Assembly: GCA_017465625.1 (NCBI GenBank)
Contig: JAFTVV010000001.1
Location: forward strand, 1 to 37,432
Direction of reading: 5' to 3'
Source of the DNA: Oscillospiraceae bacterium
GTDB lineage: Bacteria > Bacillota > Clostridia > Oscillospirales > Oscillospiraceae
DNA length: 37,432 nucleotides
The notes below the pieces were generated by a model. The model ran no database searches, was not told the origin of the DNA, and worked only from the letters and a program-made list of their open reading frames with translations. Both the position numbers and the translations under genes were made by a program. Below are positions 15,271-21,997 of this stretch, in pieces. Positions within the stretch are counted from its first letter, which is position 1; each line of letters begins with the position of its first letter.

Positions 15271-15777
15271 ATGGAAAAGCCGCAGAGAAAACCGAACCGA
15301 ATAGCAGGCTACGATTACAGTCAAAGCGGTGCGTATTTCGTAACAATATGCACCCAAGGCCGTAAGAAGATATTGTCAAAAATAAACGTAGGGACACCCC
15401 TCCCGGGGTGTCCGCAAAAGCCGTGCGTGGAATTATTATGGCACGGGGAAATTGCGGATCAATATATCCGGCAAATAGATGCATTTTATGCGCATTTATC
15501 CGTGGATCAATATATAATTATGCCGGATCACATTCATTTGCTGATTACGATACACGACGGAAACTCGAGGACGGGTGTCCCTATGAGGACATCGGAGATT
15601 GCCCGATTTGTGGGAACACTCAAACGGTTTTGCAACAAAGAATATGGTGAGAATATTTGGCAAAGCAGGTACTATGACCATGTGATTCGCAATCAGCAGG
15701 ATTATAATGAAATTTGGGAATACATCGAAAACAACCCAACGAAATGGGTAATTACCAAGGAAATGATACAAATGTAG
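15271..15777 (+). CDS. REP-associated tyrosine transposase (RAYT, Y1/HUH family)
   Basis: This 168-aa single-strand DNA endonuclease belongs to the IS200/TnpA-REP superfamily. Family marks are GAYFVTICTQGRKK near residues 22-35, the HUH motif in IMPDHIHLLI, and the C-terminal YYDHVIRNQQDYNEIWEYI, whose Tyr is the likely nucleophile. RAYTs are thought to mobilise REP hairpins that carry a GTAG tetranucleotide. The gene holds a complete REP hairpin in frame (15388-15413), encoding the insert VGTPLPGCP, and a half REP (15569-15584); both fall in regions that vary in length in the family. Its TAG stop is part of the GTAG foot of the downstream REP. ATG 15271 is preferred over GTG 15262, but no strong Shine-Dalgarno supports either. 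Confidence 0.85.
   Translation: MEKPQRKPNRIAGYDYSQSGAYFVTICTQGRKKILSKINVGTPLPGCPQKPCVELLWHGEIADQYIRQIDAFYAHLSVDQYIIMPDHIHLLITIHDGNSRTGVPMRTSEIARFVGTLKRFCNKEYGENIWQSRYYDHVIRNQQDYNEIWEYIENNPTKWVITKEMIQM
15388..15413 (+). repeat. REP hairpin with GTAG foot, inside the RAYT coding sequence
   Basis: GTAG (15388-15391) precedes a perfect 9-bp stem GGACACCCC/GGGGTGTCC with TCCC loop. The 33 bp at 15382-15414 are exactly the reverse complement of 15821-15853. Confidence 0.85.
15569..15584 (-). repeat. Truncated REP (one arm, loop and degenerate foot) inside the RAYT gene
   Basis: GGACGGGTGTCCCTAT matches the loop, arm and foot of the REP at 37392-37417, with CTAC changed to CTAT and the second arm missing. 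It codes for RTGVPM. Confidence 0.5.
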
Positions 15778-15798
15778 CGACACCCGTCCCCGGGTGTC
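15774..15798 (+). repeat. REP hairpin, left half of a convergent REP pair
   Basis: GTAG (15774-15777; its TAG is the RAYT stop codon) is followed by GACACCCG-TCCC-CGGGTGTC. Relative to the in-gene copy the loop-closing pair is G-C instead of C-G, a compensatory change. Confidence 0.8.
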
Positions 15799-15821
15799 CG
15801 CATATACCTACCAGCGATAAC

Positions 15822-15847
15822 GGACACCCCGGGAGGGGTGTCCCTAC
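15822..15847 (-). repeat. REP hairpin, right half of the REP pair, abutting spoIVB
   Basis: Stem GGACACCCC/GGGGTGTCC with a GGGA loop and CTAC foot at 15844-15847, inverted relative to 15774-15798. The conserved flank continues through 15853 and includes the TAA stop of spoIVB (15850-15852). Confidence 0.8.
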
Positions 15848-15849
15848 GT

Positions 15850-16818
15850 TTATGCTGCTGCATCCAGCATGTTCTCTATAAATATTCCATATCCAGTCGT
15901 TGGATCGTTCACCAGCACATGGGTTACCGCCCCCACTAGCTTACCGTCCTGGATAATGGGACTGCCGGACATTCCCTGGACGATGCCGCCGGTGGCGGCA
16001 AGCAAGGCAGGGTCGGTGACCTTCAGAAGCATATTTCGTCCGGTTTCGTCTGCGTTTTTGTAAATTTTCAGTATTTCAATTTCGTATTCCTTGGTTAGCG
16101 TGCCGTCTACGGTGGAGCGGATGGTAGCCTTACCGGTGTGGGCAACGCCCTTGCCGCCCACGGGCAATGCTTCGGCATTTTTGGAAAGGCTGGCAGAGCC
16201 AAAGACACCCTGAACCGTATTTTTAAAGACCGTCCCGATGGGAGAAGTGCCGGTGACGGTGCTCATCAGTTGCCCCGGTGTGCCGCTTCGCCCCTGTTTT
16301 ACGGAAAGCACGGAGGCGGTGTAAACGTTGCCCCGGATCATTTTTACCAGTTTGCCGTCCGGGGTATTTACCCCGTGTCCCAGTGCCCCAAAACGCTCCG
16401 TTGCAGGATCATACCAGGTCACGGTGCCCACGCCGGTCACACCTTGCCGCAAATAAACCCCCAATTTTGGTCCTTCGGAGGTAATGGAGGGTTGAAACCG
16501 GATGGTTTTTTCCTCTTTGCCTCTTAAAATGGAAAGCTCCACCTGTCCGTCACTGACGTTGAGCTTGTTTTGAATCTCCACCGGAGAAGAGACGCTGCTG
16601 CCGTCAACGCGCAGGATCCGGTCGCCCAACTGCAAACCGCAATTTTTGGCATTTTGTCCCATCTGCTCATCAAAGCCTGCCACCGACAACGTGCCGTCCT
16701 GCACCTCCAGACCGATGACTTGTCCGCCGGGCACAAGCAATCTGCTTGCAAATGCGGTTTGTACCGACAAGACTGCACATACTATGGTTAAAAACATATA
16801 ATTTTTTAATTTTTTCAT
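15850..16818 (-). CDS. spoIVB: SpoIVB sporulation serine peptidase
   Basis: The 322-aa precursor belongs to peptidase family S55. In Bacillus it is secreted from the forespore and cleaves SpoIVFA to start pro-sigma-K processing in the mother cell. It shows an N-terminal signal/membrane segment (residues 2-24), a PDZ domain (about 45-110), the catalytic His in RFGALGHGV (His148) and the catalytic Ser in QGMSGSPI (284-286). It is shorter than the 426-aa Bacillus protein, mainly at the N-terminus. The start at 16818 has AAAGGAGG upstream. The stop codon lies in the conserved flank of a REP hairpin. It is convergent with the RAYT and divergent from nifS. It is good evidence that the organism, or its recent ancestor, forms endospores. 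Confidence 0.93.
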   Translation of the reverse strand: MKKLKNYMFLTIVCAVLSVQTAFASRLLVPGGQVIGLEVQDGTLSVAGFDEQMGQNAKNCGLQLGDRILRVDGSSVSSPVEIQNKLNVSDGQVELSILRGKEEKTIRFQPSITSEGPKLGVYLRQGVTGVGTVTWYDPATERFGALGHGVNTPDGKLVKMIRGNVYTASVLSVKQGRSGTPGQLMSTVTGTSPIGTVFKNTVQGVFGSASLSKNAEALPVGGKGVAHTGKATIRSTVDGTLTKEYEIEILKIYKNADETGRNMLLKVTDPALLAATGGIVQGMSGSPIIQDGKLVGAVTHVLVNDPTTGYGIFIENMLDAAA

Positions 16819-16844
16819 CTTGGTCCTCCTTTCGCCTGCTTGTT

Positions 16845-16873
16845 TAATATGCCTCAAAGCAAAAGGTTATAGA
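16845..16873 (-). promoter_or_regulatory. Possible forespore (sigma-F/G-type) promoter of spoIVB
   Basis: On the minus strand: TCTATA (16868-16873), 16 bp, then CATATTA (16845-16851). It resembles sigma-G elements with one mismatch in the -10. spoIVB is sigma-G dependent in Bacillus. Confidence 0.35.
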
Positions 16874-16914
16874 CCCTGAAAAATCCGAAAAAATCGGTAA
16901 AAATCTCCAAAAAT

Positions 16915-16941
16915 ATTTACCTATTGACAAGGTAGGTAAAT
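16915..16941. promoter_or_regulatory. Operator for the Rrf2/IscR-type regulator over the nifS promoter
   Basis: A perfect 9-bp inverted repeat, ATTTACCTA (16915-16923) and TAGGTAAAT (16933-16941), has a 9-bp centre. It encloses the -35 box, so bound protein would block RNA polymerase. The Rrf2 protein encoded at 18627 is the obvious ligand. Confidence 0.75.
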
Positions 16942-16952
16942 GATGATATAGT
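16924..16952 (+). promoter_or_regulatory. Consensus sigma-A promoter of nifS-nifU-rrf2
   Basis: TTGACA (16924-16929), 17 bp, then TATAGT (16947-16952), 40 bases before the ATG. Confidence 0.85.
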
Positions 16953-16991
16953 ACAGATACGGAAAGTAGAAAAACCCTATGGAGGAAAAAT

Positions 16992-18179
16992 ATGCAAGTT
17001 TACGCAGATAACGCCGCCACCACGAAAATGAGCAAAGCGGCGATTGAGGCAATGCTGCCTTATTTTGATAAAACCTATGGCAATCCTTCCAGTCTGCACA
17101 CCCCCGGTCAGGAGGCAAAGGAAGCACTGGAGGATGCCCGTGCACGAATCGCAAAATGTATCGGCTGTGAGCCGCGGGAGATTTATTTCACCTCCGGCGG
17201 CAGTGAGGCGGACAATCAGGCCATTCGCTCTGCGGCCTATTACGGGGCCCGTAAGGGGAAAAAGCACATCATTTCCACTGCTTTTGAGCATCACGCCGTG
17301 CTGCACACTCTGGAAAAACTGGAAAAAGAGGGCTTTGAAGTCACCCTTTTGGACGTGAAAACCAACCATAATATTACTGCCCAACAGGTAAAGGATGCCA
17401 TCCGGGAGGATACCTGTCTGGTAAGTGTGGTATACGGCAATAACGAGATCGGCTCCTTGCTGCCCATCGCGGAAATCGGTGAAGTCTGCAAGCAGGCCGG
17501 TGTGCCCTTCCATACGGATGCGGTGCAGGCTGCAGGGCACGTCGCCATCAACGTGAAGCAGGAAAATATTGATCTTCTGTCCCTGTCTGCCCACAAGTTC
17601 CACGGTCCCCGTGGTGCCGGTGTGCTGTACGCCCGTCGCGGCTTCCCTCTAACCAATCTGATTGAGGGCGGTGCGCAGGAGCGCGGCAAGCGTGCCGGTA
17701 CGGAAAACCTGCCTGCCATTATGGGTATGGCTGCCGCATTGGAGGAAGCCTGCGCCAATATGGAGCAGAACAATCAGAAGGTGACCGCACTGCGGGACAA
17801 GCTGGTGGACGGTCTTTCCAAAATCCCCCATTGCGCCATGAACGGTGATCCCAACAACAGACTGCCCGGCATTGTCAGCTTTTGCTTTGAGGGCATTGAG
17901 GGCGAATCCTTGCTGCTGCTTTTGGACGCACAGGGCATTTATGCCTCCTCCGGCTCCGCCTGTACCTCCGGCTCCTTGGATCCCAGCCACGTGCTGCTGG
18001 CCATCGGCCGTGTCCACGATGTTGCCCACGGCTCTCTGCGTCTGAGCCTGAGCCACTACAACACAGAAGAAGAAATCGATTATATTTTGGAAACCGTGCC
18101 CCAGGTTGTCAGCCTGCTGCGGAATATGTCCCCTGTTTGGAGAGATCTGCAAAACGGTGTCCGCCAGTATATTTTGTAA
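16992..18179 (+). CDS. nifS: Cysteine desulfurase NifS
   Basis: This 395-aa PLP enzyme takes sulfur from cysteine as a persulfide and passes it to the NifU-type scaffold encoded next. The N-terminus YADNAATTKMS, the PLP-lysine motif LSLSAHKFHGPRGAGVLY (about residues 196-213), and the active-site Cys loop ASSGSACTSGSLDPSHVL (about 318-335) are all intact. TENLPAIMG is also family-typical. Length and the short active loop fit the NifS/IscS group. GGAGG precedes the ATG. It is the first gene of a three-gene operon under a strong promoter covered by an Rrf2-type operator. Confidence 0.95.
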   Translation: MQVYADNAATTKMSKAAIEAMLPYFDKTYGNPSSLHTPGQEAKEALEDARARIAKCIGCEPREIYFTSGGSEADNQAIRSAAYYGARKGKKHIISTAFEHHAVLHTLEKLEKEGFEVTLLDVKTNHNITAQQVKDAIREDTCLVSVVYGNNEIGSLLPIAEIGEVCKQAGVPFHTDAVQAAGHVAINVKQENIDLLSLSAHKFHGPRGAGVLYARRGFPLTNLIEGGAQERGKRAGTENLPAIMGMAAALEEACANMEQNNQKVTALRDKLVDGLSKIPHCAMNGDPNNRLPGIVSFCFEGIEGESLLLLLDAQGIYASSGSACTSGSLDPSHVLLAIGRVHDVAHGSLRLSLSHYNTEEEIDYILETVPQVVSLLRNMSPVWRDLQNGVRQYIL

Positions 18180-18191
18180 GGAGAAAAAACA

Positions 18192-18623
18192 ATGGCATTA
18201 TATAGCGAAGTCGTAATGGATCACTTTACCCACCCCAGAAATGTGGGCTTTATTGAGGACGCCGACGGCGTCGGTCAGGTAGGCAACGCCAAGTGCGGCG
18301 ATATTATGAAGATCTACCTGAAGATTGAAAACGATATCATTGTGGATGTGAAGTTTGAGACCTTCGGTTGTGGCTCTGCCATCGCCTCCTCTTCTATGGC
18401 CACCGAAATGATCAAGGGAAAGCCGCTGTCTGAAGCGCTGAAGCTGACCAACAAGGCGGTTGCCGAAGCATTAAGCGGTCTGCCTGCCCACAAGCTGCAC
18501 TGCTCCGTGCTGGCAGAAGAAGCCATCAAGTCTGCGGTAAAGGATTACTATGACCGCAACGGCATCGAATACGATCACAGCCAGTTCCCCGATTGCGAGA
18601 ATTGCGCCCACTGCCACGAATAA
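18192..18623 (+). CDS. nifU: NifU/IscU-type Fe-S cluster scaffold
   Basis: This 143-aa scaffold assembles Fe-S clusters from iron and the sulfur delivered by NifS. The three conserved ligand cysteines are present in GNAKCGD, FETFGCGSAIASSSM and HKLHCSVLAEEAI. It consists of the N-terminal NifU/IscU domain only, with an extra CENCAHCHE tail that adds three Cys and two His, possibly an additional metal site. It starts 12 bases after nifS with AAGGAG upstream. As usual in Clostridia it is paired with nifS and an Rrf2 regulator, without ferredoxin or HscAB genes nearby. Confidence 0.93.
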   Translation: MALYSEVVMDHFTHPRNVGFIEDADGVGQVGNAKCGDIMKIYLKIENDIIVDVKFETFGCGSAIASSSMATEMIKGKPLSEALKLTNKAVAEALSGLPAHKLHCSVLAEEAIKSAVKDYYDRNGIEYDHSQFPDCENCAHCHE

Positions 18624-18626
18624 GCG

Positions 18627-19040
18627 ATGATTGTATCGACAAAAGGACGGTATGCCCTGCGGGTGATGGTTTACCTTGCCCAAAGTGGGGAAGGGGTGTA
18701 TGTGCCCCTGAAGGAGATTGCAGAGGAAGAGGGCATCTCCCAAAAGTATTTGGAGTCCATTATGACGGTGCTCTCCAAGGCAGACTTTGTAGACGCGGTT
18801 CACGGAAAAGGCGGCGGCTACCGGCTGAACAGAGCGCCCCAGGAGTACACCATCGGCAGTATTTTAAAGCTGACGGAAGGCTCTCTGGCCACCGTATCCT
18901 GCACCACACAGGGTGCATCTGCCTGCTCCAGAAGCTCCTGCTGTAAGGCGCTTCCGATGTGGGAAAGACTGGATAAAATGGTGGACAATTTCTTTGAATC
19001 CATTACATTGCACGACATTCTCACGGAAGAAAACATATAA
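18627..19040 (+). CDS. Rrf2-family regulator, IscR-like
   Basis: This 137-aa winged-helix repressor opens with IVSTKGRYALRVMVYLA and has the DNA-reading helix region ISQKYLESIMTVL and the wing GKGGGYRLNRAP. A Cys cluster, VSCTTQGASACSRSSCC (about residues 90-107), corresponds to the IscR region that ligates a [2Fe-2S] cluster, so it can plausibly sense Fe-S status. It starts three bases after nifU without a clear Shine-Dalgarno, so translation is probably coupled. It most likely controls its own operon through the dyad at 16915-16941. The order nifS-nifU-rrf2 puts the regulator last, unlike the iscR-first order of Proteobacteria. A CymR-type role is an alternative. Confidence 0.88.
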   Translation: MIVSTKGRYALRVMVYLAQSGEGVYVPLKEIAEEEGISQKYLESIMTVLSKADFVDAVHGKGGGYRLNRAPQEYTIGSILKLTEGSLATVSCTTQGASACSRSSCCKALPMWERLDKMVDNFFESITLHDILTEENI

Positions 19041-19045
19041 AAGCA

Positions 19046-19070
19046 CAAGGGAGGCCAGCGGCCTCCCTTG
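19046..19070. terminator. Hairpin between rrf2 and the convergent CCA gene
   Basis: A perfect 11-bp stem CAAGGGAGGCC/GGCCTCCCTTG with a 3-nt loop. T-runs are short on both sides, but position and stability suit a shared terminator. Confidence 0.7.
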
Positions 19071-19076
19071 TATGGT

Positions 19077-21098
19077 TTATTGGTTTTTCAGGAACTCCGC
19101 TGCGGCGGCTTTCAACGTTTCGTGGTCGTTGGGCAGCTTGCCGTCCAGTACCTGCTGCAGCAAATGATTCATAACCTGACCGATTTGAGGACCTTCTGTA
19201 AAGCCTAAGGCAATCAAATCGTGCCCGTCAATGGCCAAATCCTTGACTTCCAGCCGCCCCTCCTCTTTGGTGAGCTTTTTCAGCACGCCAAGCAGCTTTT
19301 GCCGATCCTGCAGGTGCTTTTCTTTTTTATAGCCGGTGGCAATGCGGTCAGCGGTTTGCAGGTCGATCATCTTTTTGAGCAGCGGCTCACCGTATTTGCT
19401 CAATCTGCGGCGCAGAAGCGGCTTTTCGGGGGTCAACAGATCCATGTGGTGAGCAATCAGGGTCACCACTTCCTCCCGCAGTGCGGCAGGCGCTTTCAGC
19501 CGCAGCAGGATTTGCTCTGCCACACGGGCGCTTTCAGCGGCGTGACCGTGGAAATGTCCCTCACCCTTTTCGTCTTGAACAAAGGTTTGGGGCTTGGAAA
19601 TGTCGTGCAGCAGTGCCGCCCAGCGCAACGGGGCATCTGCAGGCAGGTTGCACAGCACCTGTTCCGTGTGCCGCAGTACATCATAACGATGGTGGCGGCT
19701 GTGCTGGCAGAAATCCACACAGGGAGCAAGCTCCGGCAGAACCTGCAGTAAAACATCCTTGTAAAGGAGCAAATCGCCCTCGTCTATGTGACACAGAATT
19801 TCGTTCAGCTCGCTGAAGACGCGCTCTGATGCCAATCGATCCATAGTGGGGGCAAGGGCAATCATTTCCTTCAGGGTATCCTTTTGGGGCACCAGACGGA
19901 AACGGCAGGCAAAGCGCACACCCCGCAAGATCCGCAGTGCGTCTTCACGAAACCGTTTTTGGGGATCGCCCACAGCACGCAGGGTGCGGCCAAACAGATC
20001 GGATTGCCCACCGTAGGGGTCAATGTACCCAACTGCAGGATTAAAGGCCATGGCGTTTACCGTGAAGTCCCGCCGTGCCAAATCGTCACAAACATTGTCT
20101 ACAAACTCCACCCAGTCGGGATGGCGGCTGTCTTCATAGCCGCCCTCGGTGCGATAGGTGGTAATTTCATACAGGGTCTGATCCACCACCACACCGACCG
20201 TGCCGTGCTTTTCACCGTTCTTTACCAGCTCATAGCCGTCAAAGACCTTGGCAATTTCCTCCGGCTTTGCGTTGGTGCAAAGATCGTAATCCTTGGGGGT
20301 GCGTCCCAGCATCCCATCCCGTACACAGCCGCCTACCGCATAGGCGGTATAGCCGGCACGTTCCAGCATCTTGATGAGCCGTTCTGCCGGTGCAGGCAGT
20401 ACCATTTTACAGGGAGTGACAAAAAAGGTGCTCAAAAGCCAAAGGGACAGACTGACAAAATAAAGAATATGCCCGTAGGCAGCTGCAGCAATGGCGCAAA
20501 ACAGGGCAGCTTGCCCCCAAACGAAGCCGGCGCGGTCGTCTGCCTTTTGACCGGAGGCGGCTGTAATCCGATGAATCCCGTAGATGGCGGTAAACAGGTA
20601 AAACAGGCTGTCAAAAAGGTAGTCTTGGGTTTGGTGCAGCCTGGACCACAGCGTCAGGTTGCCCAGCACCATTCCAAAGCACACAAAAACGGGCAAAAGC
20701 ATATTCAGCAGCGAGGGTCTTTTGCCTGCAAAATAGGCGGTAGCCAGCCCCCAAAAGCCGAAAAGTCCCATCGCCTGCGCTACCAGCATCAGGGTGCTTC
20801 CCTCTGTTTTGAACAGCATATAAGCACAGGCCAGTGCGCCAAATCCGGCACCGATGCCGGCAATGGGAAGCTTCGTGACGATCTGATAAGGGCGCTTCGG
20901 ACCAGCAAAGCGGTATACAATCAGCAACACCGCCACAACAGCGGCCAATCCGTAGATGATTGGGTAGTTGGGATGATGCAAAGGAATCAGCCCTAACGGA
21001 TCGCCTTGGGCGTCCACATACATATCATTACGCAAAAAGCCGCATACAATTCCGGCCAGCAGTGTAACCGGCAAGAACAGTTTGGGAAGTTTTTTCAT
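19077..21098 (-). CDS. cca: CCA-adding tRNA nucleotidyltransferase with N-terminal membrane domain
   Basis: The protein is 673 aa. Residues 1-231 form a hydrophobic domain with about seven to eight membrane segments that I do not recognise. Residues 232-673 (442 aa, a normal full length) are a class II CCA-adding enzyme that builds or repairs the tRNA 3'-CCA end: YAVGGCVRDGMLGR, the metal aspartates in PKDYDLCT, RRDFTVNAMAFNP, REDALRILRGVRFACRF, and an HD domain (LLHDISKPQTF, HFHGHAAESARVAEQ, LIAHHM). The frame runs through without interruption. GGAGG seven bases upstream of the ATG at 21098 supports the long form, and the internal Met at residue 232 has no Shine-Dalgarno. The start overlaps the stop of the upstream acetyltransferase gene by 4 bases (ATGA). 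Confidence 0.88.
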   Translation of the reverse strand: MKKLPKLFLPVTLLAGIVCGFLRNDMYVDAQGDPLGLIPLHHPNYPIIYGLAAVVAVLLIVYRFAGPKRPYQIVTKLPIAGIGAGFGALACAYMLFKTEGSTLMLVAQAMGLFGFWGLATAYFAGKRPSLLNMLLPVFVCFGMVLGNLTLWSRLHQTQDYLFDSLFYLFTAIYGIHRITAASGQKADDRAGFVWGQAALFCAIAAAAYGHILYFVSLSLWLLSTFFVTPCKMVLPAPAERLIKMLERAGYTAYAVGGCVRDGMLGRTPKDYDLCTNAKPEEIAKVFDGYELVKNGEKHGTVGVVVDQTLYEITTYRTEGGYEDSRHPDWVEFVDNVCDDLARRDFTVNAMAFNPAVGYIDPYGGQSDLFGRTLRAVGDPQKRFREDALRILRGVRFACRFRLVPQKDTLKEMIALAPTMDRLASERVFSELNEILCHIDEGDLLLYKDVLLQVLPELAPCVDFCQHSRHHRYDVLRHTEQVLCNLPADAPLRWAALLHDISKPQTFVQDEKGEGHFHGHAAESARVAEQILLRLKAPAALREEVVTLIAHHMDLLTPEKPLLRRRLSKYGEPLLKKMIDLQTADRIATGYKKEKHLQDRQKLLGVLKKLTKEEGRLEVKDLAIDGHDLIALGFTEGPQIGQVMNHLLQQVLDGKLPNDHETLKAAAAEFLKNQ

Positions 21099-21799
21099 AT
21101 CATAGCCTCCAATAATCGTACAATGCCCATCAGCACCGGTTGATGCAGAAGATACAGCGGCAAGCTCCAACGACCGACTGCGCAAAAAAACGCAAACAGT
21201 CCGTATTCAGAATGGACATTGGGAAACAGTGTTTCCTTTTTCTTGTACAGCAGTTTTCCCAGCAGTGCGCCTGCAAGGAAAAATCCCAGAAAGGGCATCA
21301 GGGGAAAGTGATCCGAGGCGGTGAAGCCCAAAGGCGTAAAGCCCAGTGCCACGCCCCAGTAATGGGATACCGTCATTTGCCCCTCAAACAAAACACCGGG
21401 CACAATGATCGCCACCGCCAAAACCGCCATCGCCCAGCACGGCAATCGCTGTAAAACAGGCCACAGCAGCATACATACGCCCAGGCAGTGGAGCACACCG
21501 AAATATACCGGGTCCATCATCGTCCACCTGTTCAGCAGAAAGCTGACCGCAGAGACCACTGCACCGCAGGCCAGCACCACAAGCCCACGACGAATAGGAT
21601 GATGCCCCAAGGTGATGCAAATGCCGGAGATCAGGAAAAACAGCACGCCACCCCATTGGGAGACGAATGTAAAAAAGCTGCCCTGTATCCACGCAAAAGG
21701 ACCAAACGTCTGGTCTAAAAGCATCATCAGGTGGCACAGAATCATCCCGATTACAAACAGTCCTCGCAGGGCATCCAGTTCCCAAATCCGTTTTTTCAT
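21095..21799 (-). CDS. DUF1624/HGSNAT-type membrane acyltransferase
   Basis: This 234-aa integral membrane protein has about seven to eight segments. The start KKRIWELDALRGLFVIGMIL, with a Glu-x-Asp-x-x-Arg-Gly motif, GGVLFFLISGICITLG and VYFGVLHCLGVCMLL are typical of the heparan-alpha-glucosaminide N-acetyltransferase-like (DUF1624) family, which moves acetyl groups across membranes. The substrate in Clostridia is unknown, with cell-envelope sugars the likely class. The ATG at 21799 follows GAGGTAACAGG; a 51-residue upstream extension lacks support. It is translationally coupled by an ATGA overlap to the membrane-anchored CCA enzyme. Confidence 0.8.
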   Translation of the reverse strand: MKKRIWELDALRGLFVIGMILCHLMMLLDQTFGPFAWIQGSFFTFVSQWGGVLFFLISGICITLGHHPIRRGLVVLACGAVVSAVSFLLNRWTMMDPVYFGVLHCLGVCMLLWPVLQRLPCWAMAVLAVAIIVPGVLFEGQMTVSHYWGVALGFTPLGFTASDHFPLMPFLGFFLAGALLGKLLYKKKETLFPNVHSEYGLFAFFCAVGRWSLPLYLLHQPVLMGIVRLLEAMI

Positions 21800-21871
21800 C
21801 CTGTTACCTCGTTGTTTTTTATTATTATAACAGAAAAACAGGGAAATTCTACCCCTAATGTAAAAATAACA

Positions 21872-21900
21872 CTTGTTTATATGCAAAAATAGGAGTATAA
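21872..21900 (+). promoter_or_regulatory. Promoter of the acyltransferase-glyS operon
   Basis: A TTGTTT box, 17 bp, then TATAAT, in the sequence ending just before the GACTG at about 21900. It leaves a leader of roughly 100 nt with a CCCATC/GATGGG hairpin (about 21919-21938). Confidence 0.5.
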
Positions 21901-21997
21901 TGACTGTAATTGTGCTTCGCCCATCCGCAAGCAGATGGGACGCGGCCAGCAAGATGCGCCTTTGGGCGTATTTGCGTTATATTCTAAGGAGAAAAAT

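Noticed and set aside
19077-20405. Separate soluble CCA enzyme starting at the internal Met near 20405
   Set aside because: No Shine-Dalgarno precedes that ATG, and the frame is continuous with the upstream domain, which has a good ribosome site. It is kept as an alternative to test, not annotated.
19884-20996. 370-codon open frame opposite the CCA gene
   Set aside because: It is an antisense shadow; the composition (His, Gln and Gly rich) reflects reverse reading of the real gene.
21897-21997. T-box-like segment (GATGGGACGCGG) in the leader before plsC-glyS
   Set aside because: It resembles the T-box antitermination motif but misses a base, the leader is only about 100 nt, and there is no terminator or clear specifier stem.
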